From NCBI RefSeq assembly GCF_023715655.1, contig NZ_JAMBON010000001.1, forward strand, positions 186,001 to 250,000: a DNA stretch of 64,000 bases, given 5' to 3'. The notes below the pieces were generated by a model that saw only the letters and a list, made by a program, of their open reading frames with translations, did no database searches and was not told the DNA's origin. Position numbers and translations under genes: made by a program. Below, piece by piece: positions 27,390 through 36,002 of the stretch; the first letter of the stretch is position 1; each line of letters starts with the position of its first letter. The stretch comes from Oceanobacillus luteolus. GTDB lineage: Bacteria > Bacillota > Bacilli > Bacillales > Amphibacillaceae.

Positions 27390-28453
27390 TGCAAGAGCTA
27401 TCTGTAAAACATAGTAACGGAGTCTATTCCATTTTAGTTGGAAATGGACTTCGTTTTAAACTACATGAGTATTTAAAGAAGTCCTATACGAAGGTACTTA
27501 TAATTTCCGATGAGAATGTAGCTAAGTATTATCTAGAAGATGTAAAGAAAGGTCTGGATAACTTTTCTTTGGCTTCATACACGATACCTTCAGGTGAGCA
27601 ATCTAAACATATTGATGTTTATTATGAGATACAGACAAGAGCAATTGAAATCGGTATGGATCGAAACTCTTTGATTATTGCTTTAGGTGGTGGAGTAGTA
27701 GGAGATCTTGCCGGATTTGTCGCCGCTACCTTTATGCGGGGTATCGATTATATTCAAGTACCAACCACGATACTTGCTCACGACAGCAGTGTAGGAGGTA
27801 AAGTGGCTATAAATCATTCTCTTGGAAAAAATTTAATCGGTGCTTTTTATCCTCCAGTGGGTGTTTTTTATGATATGGAAACTTTAACTTCCTTATCGGA
27901 ACGCGAGACACGTTCTGGTTATGCAGAATTAATTAAAGAGGCGTTAATTTCCAGTGAAGAATTATTTTATTCCATGATTGAAACAGATTTAGAATCCATA
28001 TCAACGGAGAAGTTACAGGAATATATTATGGCTGGTATAAGAGTGAAACAAGGAATTGTGGAAGCTGACGAGAAAGAACATGGAATCCGTATGTTCTTGA
28101 ATTTAGGTCATACGCTAGCTCATGCACTGGAAGCTGAATTAGGATATGGCAAAATCACTCATGGAGAGGCAGTTGCCATCGGGTTATTGTTCTCTATCCA
28201 TGTAAGTGAAAAAGTTTATCAGAAAAAACTTCCATTTGATCGATTAAAAGGCTGGCTCGTAGCGAATAATTATCCGATACTATCGACCTTCGATAGTAAA
28301 GAAATCATAAATCATATGAAATCAGATAAGAAGACTATCGGACAACAAATTAAAATGGTTTTAATGGAAGCACCTGGACAGTTAAAAGTAGAACAGATTA
28401 CCGACGATGAATTAAATAATCATCTTAATACATTTAAAGAAAGGTTGGTGTAA
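27389..28453 (+). CDS. aroB: 3-dehydroquinate synthase
   Basis: A 354-residue enzyme of the shikimate pathway. The NAD-binding GGGVVGDLAGFVA stretch lies near residues 102-114 and the zinc ligands in the LGHTLAHALE and THGEAVAIG segments (about 245 and 262). It cyclises DAHP to 3-dehydroquinate. GTG 27389 was chosen because it overlaps the aroC stop by one base and has AGGTGG upstream; GTG 27380 would overlap that site. Confidence 0.95.
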   Translation: MQELSVKHSNGVYSILVGNGLRFKLHEYLKKSYTKVLIISDENVAKYYLEDVKKGLDNFSLASYTIPSGEQSKHIDVYYEIQTRAIEIGMDRNSLIIALGGGVVGDLAGFVAATFMRGIDYIQVPTTILAHDSSVGGKVAINHSLGKNLIGAFYPPVGVFYDMETLTSLSERETRSGYAELIKEALISSEELFYSMIETDLESISTEKLQEYIMAGIRVKQGIVEADEKEHGIRMFLNLGHTLAHALEAELGYGKITHGEAVAIGLLFSIHVSEKVYQKKLPFDRLKGWLVANNYPILSTFDSKEIINHMKSDKKTIGQQIKMVLMEAPGQLKVEQITDDELNNHLNTFKERLV

Positions 28454-28455
28454 AC

Positions 28456-28833
28456 ATGGTGTCGAGGGGAATACGAGGTGCAACCACAATAAAAGAAAAT
28501 AACGCTGAGGAAATTATCCAACAGACGAAACTCGTGTTAAAGGAAATGATTGACAGCAACAATGTGAAACCAGAGAATGTGTCACATGTATTCATTTCCG
28601 CTACAAAAGATATAAATGCAGTGTTTCCTGCTCGGGCCTTAAGAGAATTTCCAGGCTGGACATATGTGCCTGTCATGTGTATGGCCGAAATTGATGTGCA
28701 AAACAGTTTGAAATCCTGTATTCGTATTATGATGGTTGTCAACACAGATCTGGCTCAAGACGAGATTAGACATGTTTTTCATAATGAAGCTGTAACGCTT
28801 CGTCCAGAATTAGTTGAGAAGAGGGGAAAGTAA
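28456..28833 (+). CDS. aroH: Chorismate mutase AroH
   Basis: A 125-residue monofunctional chorismate mutase of the trimeric AroH type, making prephenate from chorismate. RGIRGATTI at the N-terminus holds the active-site arginine, and the PVMCMAEIDVQNSLKSCIRIM segment (about 74-94) holds the catalytic glutamate and second arginine. It begins three bases after aroB. In B. subtilis aroH is followed by the trp genes, but here hisC comes four bases after its stop. Confidence 0.94.
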   Translation: MVSRGIRGATTIKENNAEEIIQQTKLVLKEMIDSNNVKPENVSHVFISATKDINAVFPARALREFPGWTYVPVMCMAEIDVQNSLKSCIRIMMVVNTDLAQDEIRHVFHNEAVTLRPELVEKRGK

Positions 28834-28837
28834 TAAA

Positions 28838-29932
28838 GTGAAACAGAAAACAATACTCAGCAAACTAACTGCATACCAACAGGGTAAACAAACCCATGAA
28901 ATCAAAGAGGAATACGGTTTAGAGAAAATAGTGAAGCTCGCGTCTAATGAAAATGTTTATGGTTATTCGTCTCAAGTCAAAAATTATTTAACAGAGAACC
29001 TTCCTGAATTAAATATTTATCCGGATGGGCATACGAGTGAATTGAGAACAGCGCTTAGCAAAAAACTTGCAGTAGACGAAAATCAGTTACTATTTGGAAG
29101 TGGTTCAGAAGAGATCATTCAAATTATCTGCCGGGCATTTGTCCAAGATAATACGAATACCGTTATGGCAGCTAATTCTTTCCCGCAGTATAGGCACAAT
29201 ACATTGGTTGAAGGTGGAACTGTTAAAGAAATTCCTGTAAAAGCAAATGGAGAACATGATTTGCAAGCAATGAATGCAGCCATTGATGAAGAGACGGTCG
29301 TTGTGTGGATTTGTGCTCCAGACAATCCGACAGGTACATTGATCAAGGGAGAAGAATTCATTAATTTTATGGAAGATTGCCCCAAAGACGTATTGGTTGT
29401 ACTGGATGAGGCATACCGAGAATACGTGGATGAGGCGCAATTGCTTGATTCACATACATACATTAAGAATTATCCTAATCTGATTTCTTTGCGAACTTTT
29501 TCTAAAGCTTATGGGTTGGCGGGGTTACGGATAGGTTATGGAATTGGACATCCGGATCTGGTTCATCATTTAAACGTCGTTAGAGGTCCATTCAACACCA
29601 CCTCTGTCGCTCAGAAAGCTGCTACGATCGCGATACAAGACGAGGATTTCATTCGTGAAACAGTAGAGAAAAACCGTGATGTTAAAAATGATTTCTGTCA
29701 ATTTCTCGATGAGATAAATTGGGCATATTATCCTAGTTATACAAACTTCATTTCTGTATCGACTCCAGTAAGTGGCCTAGAGATGTTTCAATACTTGATT
29801 GAAAATGGCTTCATTGTAAGACCTGGAGAATTGCTTGGATATCCTAATTCAATTCGGATAACCATAGGTAATAAAGAAGATATGACAGAGCTCCAAGAAA
29901 TCATAAAGAAATTTATTGAAAGTAATGGGTGA
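28838..29932 (+). CDS. hisC: Histidinol-phosphate / aromatic aminotransferase
   Basis: A 364-residue PLP-dependent class I/II aminotransferase. The PLP lysine lies in TFSKAYGLAGLRIGYG near residue 220; APDNPTGT and the N-terminal KLASNEN also match HisC. In Bacillus HisC serves both histidine synthesis and transamination of phenylpyruvate and 4-hydroxyphenylpyruvate, which explains its place next to tyrA. GTG 28838 was chosen with GAGGGGAAAG upstream. Confidence 0.92.
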   Translation: MKQKTILSKLTAYQQGKQTHEIKEEYGLEKIVKLASNENVYGYSSQVKNYLTENLPELNIYPDGHTSELRTALSKKLAVDENQLLFGSGSEEIIQIICRAFVQDNTNTVMAANSFPQYRHNTLVEGGTVKEIPVKANGEHDLQAMNAAIDEETVVVWICAPDNPTGTLIKGEEFINFMEDCPKDVLVVLDEAYREYVDEAQLLDSHTYIKNYPNLISLRTFSKAYGLAGLRIGYGIGHPDLVHHLNVVRGPFNTTSVAQKAATIAIQDEDFIRETVEKNRDVKNDFCQFLDEINWAYYPSYTNFISVSTPVSGLEMFQYLIENGFIVRPGELLGYPNSIRITIGNKEDMTELQEIIKKFIESNG

Positions 29933-29936
29933 ACAT

Positions 29937-31040
29937 ATGGATAATCGAAAAATCTTAGTAGCAGGTATAGGGCTCATAGGTGGCTCTATTGCTAAAGCCA
30001 TAAAAATAAATCCTGAACATACCGTACTGGGCTACGATTTGAATGAACAAAGCTTGGACTACGGCCTAAAAAATGGAATTATAGATGAAGCTTATACAGA
30101 CTTTAAACATGCCGCTCAAAATGCTGATATTATAATCCTTGCAGCTCCAATAACAGAAACCATTGAATTATTGGAGATGCTTGACTCCATTACATTTGAA
30201 AGAAAAGTAATTGTAACAGATACGGCGTCTGTGAAAAATACAGTCATTGAAACAGCGGAGAAACTTATTAACCAACAGATTGTATTTATCGGTGGCCATC
30301 CAATGGCTGGATCTCATAAACGCGGAATTGAAGCGGCGAAATCGCATCTATTTGAAAATGCAATTTATGTCTTAACCCCGACGAAACGAAGTACGGAAAA
30401 AGATGTACATACGTTAAAAGAAGTGCTGACACCAACGAAAAGCAAGTTTATCGTTTTAAAGCCGGAAGAACATGATGAAATGACTGGTGTCGTTTCTCAT
30501 TTTCCGCATTTGATTGCATCTTCACTTGTCCATCAGGCTAAGAAATGGCAAGAAACTCATGCTTTCTTACCCAAATTAGCTGCTGGGGGTTTCCGAGATA
30601 TTACTAGAATCGCTTCAAGTAATCCAGAATTATGGCAGGATATTTTCTATCATAATCGGAGAAAAATGTCCGTGTTGTTACAAGAATGGATTGAAGAAAT
30701 GATGCATTTGAAAAGTCTCGTAGATTATAACGAGAAGCAAGAAATGATTAATTATTTAAAGACAGCAAAGACGTATCGTGATGGTATTCCAACAAAAGAT
30801 GGTGGAGCGATACCAGCATTTTATGATCTTTATGTCGATATACGTGACCAACCCGGGGCTTTGGCTTCTGTGTTTAAAATTTTAGCAGACTATGAGATAA
30901 GCGTTAAAAACATTGAAATTCTAGAAATCCGTGAAGGAATTACCGGGGTGCTTCGTCTAAGTTTCTATACGGAAAAAGCGCAAAAGAAAGGTAAGAAATA
31001 TTTAGAACAAAATGGTTATGAAACAATGATACAAAATTGA
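29937..31040 (+). CDS. tyrA: Prephenate dehydrogenase with ACT domain
   Basis: A 367-residue enzyme converting prephenate to 4-hydroxyphenylpyruvate with NAD+. The Rossmann motif GIGLIGGSIAKAI is at about residues 10-22, GGHPMAGSHKRG near residue 120, and a C-terminal ACT regulatory domain covers about 295-367 (YVDIRDQPGALASVFKIL). ATG 29937 starts four bases after the hisC stop. The ACT domain suggests feedback control by an aromatic amino acid. Confidence 0.94.
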   Translation: MDNRKILVAGIGLIGGSIAKAIKINPEHTVLGYDLNEQSLDYGLKNGIIDEAYTDFKHAAQNADIIILAAPITETIELLEMLDSITFERKVIVTDTASVKNTVIETAEKLINQQIVFIGGHPMAGSHKRGIEAAKSHLFENAIYVLTPTKRSTEKDVHTLKEVLTPTKSKFIVLKPEEHDEMTGVVSHFPHLIASSLVHQAKKWQETHAFLPKLAAGGFRDITRIASSNPELWQDIFYHNRRKMSVLLQEWIEEMMHLKSLVDYNEKQEMINYLKTAKTYRDGIPTKDGGAIPAFYDLYVDIRDQPGALASVFKILADYEISVKNIEILEIREGITGVLRLSFYTEKAQKKGKKYLEQNGYETMIQN

Positions 31041-31059
31041 AGTGAGAGGATGAGCACGT

Positions 31060-32355
31060 ATGGCTGAAAAAAGACTGCTACCCCAAGCATCACCTATTGT
31101 GGGGGAGATAGAGGTACCTGGAGATAAATCAATTTCCCACCGGGCAGTCATCTTTGGCTCCTTAGCAAAAGGCCAGACTAAAATCAGGCACTTCTTAGAT
31201 GGTGAAGATTGTTTGCGTACCATCGATGCTTTTCGTGAATTGGGAGTGGACATCGAACGAGATGGAGAGACAATTTTAATAAATAGCGATGGACCGTCCA
31301 GTTTCAAAGAACCCAAAAATCCACTATACTTTGGCAACTCAGGAACGACAGCTCGCCTTTTAATCGGTTTGTTTGCAGGGTTACCTTTATTCACTACCAT
31401 TTCTGGAGATGCTTCTTTGTCAGGAAGGCCGATGGATCGAGTGATTCTCCCATTATCAAAGATGAACGCAAAAATCTATGGTAGAGAAAACGCCCGTTTG
31501 CTTCCCCTCGCTATTGTCGGCCAAGACCTGAAGGCTATTGAATATAAGCTTCCGGTTAAAAGTGCTCAAGTGAAATCTGCTCTATTGCTTGCAGGTTTAT
31601 TTGCTGAAGGGGAAACAAAGATTACGGAACTAACTCAAACTAGAAACCATACAGAAACAATGTTAGAAGCTTTTGGAGTGAACCTTCATGTAGAAGGGAA
31701 CACCATTCGAATGGAAGGGAAACAAAATCTAAAGGCTACAGATGTTTATGTTCCAGGCGACATTTCATCGGCTGCATTTTTCCTCGCAGGTGCTGCTGCG
31801 AAACAGAATAGTTCACTTCTATTAAAGAATGTTGGACTTAATCCAACTCGTACTGGAATCGTAGATGTACTAATCAAAATGGGAGCCGACTTGGAAATCA
31901 GCCATCAACAAAAAGTTGGCGGAGAAGTTTTTGGTGATATTCTGATAAAGAGTGCACCGTTGTCTGGGATTGAAATTTCAGGCGATATCATTCCGCGGTT
32001 AATTGATGAGATTCCTATTATTGCTCTTCTAGCGACTCAAGCTGAGGGAAGAACAATCATTAAGGACGCTGAAGAACTCAGAGTAAAGGAAACGGATCGG
32101 ATTGCTGCAGTAGTAGAGCTGCTAACTACACTTGGTGCGAATATAAAAGCTACCGACGATGGAATGATAATTGAAGGAAAGACATCTTTAACTGGTGGCA
32201 AAATATCCGCTTACCATGATCATAGAATGGCTATGATGGGTGCTATTGCATCCTTATTTTCCGAGGAAGAAATCATTATTGACGACGTATCTTCCATCGC
32301 CATCTCCTACCCAAGATTTTTTGACGATTTAAAGATAGTAACATCAAACGAATAA
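31060..32355 (+). CDS. aroA: EPSP synthase (3-phosphoshikimate 1-carboxyvinyltransferase)
   Basis: A 431-residue enzyme (AroE in B. subtilis) joining shikimate 3-phosphate and phosphoenolpyruvate. Motifs: GDKSISHRA (about 23-31), GNSGTTARLLIG near residue 92 and DHRMAMMG near 388. LFAGLP after the PEP-binding segment carries alanine at the position where class I enzymes usually have a glycine-proline pattern, typical of class II EPSP synthases. Last gene of the cluster; a strong terminator follows directly. Confidence 0.95.
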   Translation: MAEKRLLPQASPIVGEIEVPGDKSISHRAVIFGSLAKGQTKIRHFLDGEDCLRTIDAFRELGVDIERDGETILINSDGPSSFKEPKNPLYFGNSGTTARLLIGLFAGLPLFTTISGDASLSGRPMDRVILPLSKMNAKIYGRENARLLPLAIVGQDLKAIEYKLPVKSAQVKSALLLAGLFAEGETKITELTQTRNHTETMLEAFGVNLHVEGNTIRMEGKQNLKATDVYVPGDISSAAFFLAGAAAKQNSSLLLKNVGLNPTRTGIVDVLIKMGADLEISHQQKVGGEVFGDILIKSAPLSGIEISGDIIPRLIDEIPIIALLATQAEGRTIIKDAEELRVKETDRIAAVVELLTTLGANIKATDDGMIIEGKTSLTGGKISAYHDHRMAMMGAIASLFSEEEIIIDDVSSIAISYPRFFDDLKIVTSNE

Positions 32356-32360
32356 ACCAT

Positions 32361-32405
32361 AAAACCTAAAGAGAGCCAAATAGCTTGGCTCTCTTTAGGT
32401 TTTCA
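32361..32405 (+). terminator. Terminator of the aromatic cluster
   Basis: A 19-bp perfect stem (AAAACCTAAAGAGAGCCAA and its complement) around a 5-base loop, with T-rich end; one of the strongest in the window. Confidence 0.92.
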
Positions 32406-32451
32406 TAAACATTAGAAATTAACTGTTGATTAATTTAGAAATCCTACTCCG

Positions 32452-32580
32452 GTCCGCAGCCCCCGATACACCTTCGCTTTCCGTGGGCGGCTGGTGAGCC
32501 TCCTCCGCGCGAGGCGCCTTGCAGGGTCTCACCGATTCCTTTGCTCTCACAGGAATCTCCGGTGTATCGGGGACTGTTCC
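32452..32580 (+). repeat. Dispersed palindromic repeat, short form
   Basis: A GC-rich island in AT-rich surroundings. Outer arms CCCCGATACACC (about 32461-32472) and GGTGTATCGGGG (about 32561-32572) are a perfect 12-bp inverted repeat; inside are CTTTCCGTGGGCGGCTGGTG and TTGCTCTCACAGGAATCTCC. The whole could fold into one long hairpin. The same arms occur in the 63541 element. It lies just after the aroA terminator and has no coding sequence. Confidence 0.85.
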
Positions 32581-32642
32581 CAGCAAATATTAATTATTTG
32601 CAGCATTGAATTTAGTTAAAAAATCGATTACATTAATTATCC

Positions 32643-32825
32643 AAATATCTCGAGACTACTTCAGGAGGACAGGTCGGAGTGAGAGTGAGACCAAACAGTG
32701 ATACGAGGCAGACTGTGGACGCAACGTGGGATAACAACGTATGCATTAGCACGTCCTTTGCGTAGATGCTCGAGACGCATAAAGAAAATGGGCGGGCTTT
32801 GGACTACGGGCTTCGATCATAACCG
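32643..32825 (-). repeat. Decayed inverted long-form copy of the same repeat
   Basis: Read on the minus strand, this stretch follows the 63541 element from end to end: GGACGTGCTAATGCATACG matches AACGTGCTAGTGCAGACG, then TCTGCCTCG matches TATGCCTCG, and GGTCTCA and TCCTCC-AGT-TCTC correspond to GGTCTCA and GCAGGAGTCTTC. About three bases in four agree in the central part. With the short copy at 32452 it fills most of the 575-base gap between aroA and ypiA in opposite orientation. It may alternatively be a structured RNA gene. Confidence 0.6.
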
Positions 32826-32864
32826 TTAAGCTTTCAATTCTATTATGCAGCATTTATTTATTGA

Positions 32865-32893
32865 TTGAACCAAATCATACTTTTCGTTATGAT
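32865..32893 (+). promoter_or_regulatory. Putative SigA promoter of ypiA
   Basis: TTGAAC, a 17-bp spacer and TATGAT, 37 bases before the ypiA start. Confidence 0.6.
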
Positions 32894-32930
32894 AAACTAT
32901 ATGCAGTATTATTAAAGAAAGGATGGAGAA

Positions 32931-34190
32931 ATGGATACCATCTTACAAGCAATTGAATTGGTAGAACAAAACGATATCAATCAAGCACTGAATTTGCTTG
33001 AGGAATACATTCCACAAGCAAATGATGATGAAAAATTTACCATTGCTGAACTTTATTTAAAATGGGGCTTATTGAATGAAGCTGAAATAATTCTGACTGA
33101 TCTTTTACAGAAATATCCGGACGAAAGTGATGTAAAGCTCCTGCTCGTTGATATTTATATTGAGAAGGAACAAGATGAGCTGGCTATATCTTTACTTGAT
33201 GATATATCAGAAGAAGACCCGGCTTATATTCAGGCATTAGTGCAATTGGCGGACTTATATCAAGCACAGGGGCTTTTTGAAGTTGCTGAACAGAAATTGC
33301 TTGAAGCGAAACAAAAACTCCCGAACGAAATAATTATAGACTTTGCCTTAGGAGAATTGTTCTTTTCCATCGGCGAATACATAAAAGCGGTCACTTACTT
33401 CGAGAAAGTTGTGAAAGAACATGACTTATTAGCAGATGTCTCGATAAAAGACCGGTTGGCTGAGTCCTATGCCGGGGTTGGTGAATATGAAAAAGCACTC
33501 GAATTCTTCGAGGCAGGGTCAGATAAAAGTCCAGATAAATTTTTTAAGTTTGGTGTCACTGCCAATCAGGCGGAGAGATATGACATTGCGATAACTGCAT
33601 GGAAACGAGTGATTGAAATTGATCCTTATTACCATACGGTTTACGAGAATCTAGCAGAAGCATTAAATAAAGAAGGTATGCCATCGGAAGCATTTGAGAT
33701 TGCAAAGAAAGGACTTCAACATGATTCTTTCAATAAACATCTGTACTTTCTCACCGGCAACCTTGCTCATCAGCTGAATGATGACCGTTTAAGTGAGGAA
33801 TATGTTAGGGAAGCAATAGCTTTAGATCCTGATTACTTGGAAGCAATCCTCTTTTTACTGGAATTTTTGAAAGAGAGAAATAGACATTCTGAGATTATCG
33901 AATTGATTACTAGTATCAAGTCGACCGGATCTCTTGAATCTTTATACGATTGGGAGCTGGCAAAAGCATATACCGAAGAAGAAAAATATAAAGAGGCACT
34001 TTCTTCTTATCGGGAAGCTTATCAGAATTTAAGTGACGACCCTGACTTTTTAAAGGAATATGGTTATTTTCTAACAGAGGAAGGTTTAATTTCGGAAGCT
34101 ATTGATGTTTTGAATAAATACCTTAACTTTGTTCCAGATGATTATATAGTCGAAGAGTATTTATCTCGGCTACAAGCCCAAGACGATTGA
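32931..34190 (+). CDS. ypiA: TPR-repeat protein YpiA
   Basis: A 419-residue cytoplasmic protein made of about ten to twelve tetratricopeptide repeats; clear units include ADLYQAQGLFEVAEQKLLEA and AESYAGVGEYEKALEFFEAG. It has no signal peptide or membrane segment. Family length and place (before ypiB-ypiF-qcrABC) match B. subtilis YpiA. TPR arrays bind partner proteins, so a scaffolding role, possibly linked to the quinol reductase operon downstream, is plausible but not shown. Confidence 0.88.
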   Translation: MDTILQAIELVEQNDINQALNLLEEYIPQANDDEKFTIAELYLKWGLLNEAEIILTDLLQKYPDESDVKLLLVDIYIEKEQDELAISLLDDISEEDPAYIQALVQLADLYQAQGLFEVAEQKLLEAKQKLPNEIIIDFALGELFFSIGEYIKAVTYFEKVVKEHDLLADVSIKDRLAESYAGVGEYEKALEFFEAGSDKSPDKFFKFGVTANQAERYDIAITAWKRVIEIDPYYHTVYENLAEALNKEGMPSEAFEIAKKGLQHDSFNKHLYFLTGNLAHQLNDDRLSEEYVREAIALDPDYLEAILFLLEFLKERNRHSEIIELITSIKSTGSLESLYDWELAKAYTEEEKYKEALSSYREAYQNLSDDPDFLKEYGYFLTEEGLISEAIDVLNKYLNFVPDDYIVEEYLSRLQAQDD

Positions 34191-34203
34191 GGAGGATTAA
34201 TTC

Positions 34204-34776
34204 ATGAGGACTCCAATTATTCAGCCGCATGAAAAGAAAGCATTTATCTATTGGTTTTTAAACCAGTATGAGCTGAAGTCTCGGGAAAGTAATTGGATAC
34301 TTACCTATTTGGCAAGTAATCATAAAGTGTTGAGAAATGTCCATTTCGTTCGGAATGCTAAATTTTGCCCTCGCAGTATTGTCATCTCAAGTACATGTTC
34401 GGATGGAGTTGCTTTTCGATTCTATCGTAATCAATTGGTTACTTCCGAACCCGAGAAAGCATTTCATGATATTCGGTTAAATGCCGAGGAACCATTGTAT
34501 ATTGAACTGAACTTTTATCGTTGGAAGCAATCTCCACAGTTTGCGTTGATTCTTGAAGAAAATCCGTTTCTAACGAATGATGATTACATTACGAATGAAG
34601 ATAAGGTAGAAGCCGATAGAATTATCAATTATACTTTGCAATACAGAAAAAAAGAATTATTGATAAAAGCGATTGACCAAGCTCTTGATGAAAGAGATCC
34701 AGAGAAGTTCCACAAACTATCGAAAGAACTGCAACAGGTGGAAGCTTCTCTATTGAATCAACCGACTTCCACGTGA
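34204..34776 (+). CDS. ypiB: UPF0302 protein YpiB with IDEAL domain
   Basis: A 190-residue protein. The N-terminal part (KAFIYWFLNQYELKSRES) belongs to UPF0302, and the C-terminal LIKAIDQALDERDPEKFHKL is an IDEAL domain, a short helix pair found in Firmicutes proteins. The function is unknown. It begins 13 bases after ypiA, so the two are co-transcribed. Good AGGAGG site before ATG 34204. Confidence 0.85.
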   Translation: MRTPIIQPHEKKAFIYWFLNQYELKSRESNWILTYLASNHKVLRNVHFVRNAKFCPRSIVISSTCSDGVAFRFYRNQLVTSEPEKAFHDIRLNAEEPLYIELNFYRWKQSPQFALILEENPFLTNDDYITNEDKVEADRIINYTLQYRKKELLIKAIDQALDERDPEKFHKLSKELQQVEASLLNQPTST

Positions 34777-34829
34777 ATCGGGTAATTTGATAATATCAAA
34801 AACCGTTAAAGAAAGGCTGAATGTTTTAA

Positions 34830-35291
34830 ATGAAGTGGAGAAAAGAAGACTTAGAGAAATATGTACAAGCCAAGGAATATATTGACACAATTCTATTGCC
34901 AATCATACCATTCCAACTGGCAGATGATGCAGAATCTGAAAAACATGCATTTCAACAAGAGGTTATGGGGATATTCGGCAGTGAAATAGAACAGGAGTTA
35001 AGTGGTAGAGTAATGCTGATACCTAGTTACTACTACTTAAAAGAAGGAAACAAGGAAGTAGAGGTCCAGCGGTTGAACGATTGGATAGCTGAAGCTAAGG
35101 ATCAACCCTTCCAACATATTATTTTGCTTACTTTTGATGCAACGTGGAAGAAGTATGAAAAAGAACTTGATGGAAATTTATTATGGTTGCCTGGTCTTCA
35201 CGGTGCTGATATACGAACAAAAGAAACGCAGGGAATCATCCGAGATCAAGTCAAGCAGCTTACTGAAATCATCCGCTCTTATTGGCAGTAA
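34830..35291 (+). CDS. ypiF: DUF2487 protein YpiF
   Basis: A 153-residue soluble protein starting MKWRKEDLEKYVQAKEYIDT, typical of YpiF. No catalytic motif is visible. Its steady pairing with ypiA, ypiB and qcrABC suggests a role in regulation or assembly of the quinol reductase; this is inference. There is no clear terminator between it and qcrA. Confidence 0.83.
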   Translation: MKWRKEDLEKYVQAKEYIDTILLPIIPFQLADDAESEKHAFQQEVMGIFGSEIEQELSGRVMLIPSYYYLKEGNKEVEVQRLNDWIAEAKDQPFQHIILLTFDATWKKYEKELDGNLLWLPGLHGADIRTKETQGIIRDQVKQLTEIIRSYWQ

Positions 35292-35385
35292 AGCTATAAG
35301 CCTGAAACACCAATTAATTTTATTGTTCAAATAAAGGTTTTTTATTAGCAAAGTAGGAAAGAATTCTAGTAACTCTAGTTATTTA

Positions 35386-35414
35386 TTGACCCAACTAGAA
35401 GATTGCGCTATCAT
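35386..35414 (+). promoter_or_regulatory. Putative SigA promoter of qcrABC
   Basis: TTGACC, a 17-bp spacer and TATCAT, 69 bases before the qcrA start, so the qcr genes can be expressed apart from ypiABF. Confidence 0.6.
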
Positions 35415-35482
35415 GGTATTGTCCTAGTAATGTAAGTTAATTTATAAATGTCCTTAATTATTGTAAAAGAGGGGGGAAAATC

Positions 35483-35998
35483 ATGAGTGAAGAAAAAAAG
35501 CAACAAGTATCCCGTAGACAATTCTTAAATTATACGCTTATGGGTGTAGGGGGATTTATGGCAGCTGGCCTTTTAATTTCTCCTGTTAGAATGGCTATCG
35601 ATCCTGTATTGAAGTCAGGTGAAGGCGGTGGTCTAGCTAACGTTGGTATCGCTGTTGATGAAATTACAAATGAACCAACAAGGATTGACTGGAGTGTCGA
35701 TCAAGTGGACGGTTGGTATGAATCTCAAGTAAGCCGCTCTGCGTGGGTCTTTAAAGATGAAAATGATGAAATTGTAGCTTTCTCCCCAGTATGTAAACAC
35801 TTAGGTTGTGTTGTTTCTTGGGAAGGAAGCGAAAAGTATCCAAACGAATTCTTCTGTCCATGTCATGATGGTCGCTATTATAAGAACGGTGTAAACGTAC
35901 CCGGCACACCACCATTGACACCACTAGATGAATATGAAATGGAAATCAAGGATGGAATGCTATTCTTAGGAGATCCAAAACCACACAGGGAGGCTTAA
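35483..35998 (+). CDS. qcrA: Menaquinol:cytochrome c reductase Rieske iron-sulfur subunit
   Basis: A 171-residue Rieske protein. The N-terminal SRRQFLNYTLMGVGGFMAAGLL is a twin-arginine-type membrane anchor. The [2Fe-2S] cluster ligands are in CKHLGC (about residues 110-115) and CPCHDG (about 130-135), each giving one cysteine and one histidine, plus the disulfide pair. It passes electrons from menaquinol to the cytochrome c subunit. First gene of qcrABC, four bases from qcrB. Confidence 0.95.
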   Translation: MSEEKKQQVSRRQFLNYTLMGVGGFMAAGLLISPVRMAIDPVLKSGEGGGLANVGIAVDEITNEPTRIDWSVDQVDGWYESQVSRSAWVFKDENDEIVAFSPVCKHLGCVVSWEGSEKYPNEFFCPCHDGRYYKNGVNVPGTPPLTPLDEYEMEIKDGMLFLGDPKPHREA

Positions 35999-36002
35999 AA
36001 AG

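Noticed and set aside
31002-31400. 132-codon open frame on the minus strand
   Set aside because: Antisense to the start of aroA, with no start signal.
32640-32830. Novel structured RNA gene upstream of ypiA
   Set aside because: The GC-rich stretch aligns on the minus strand with the 63541 repeat, so a decayed repeat explains it better; an RNA role for the family is still open.
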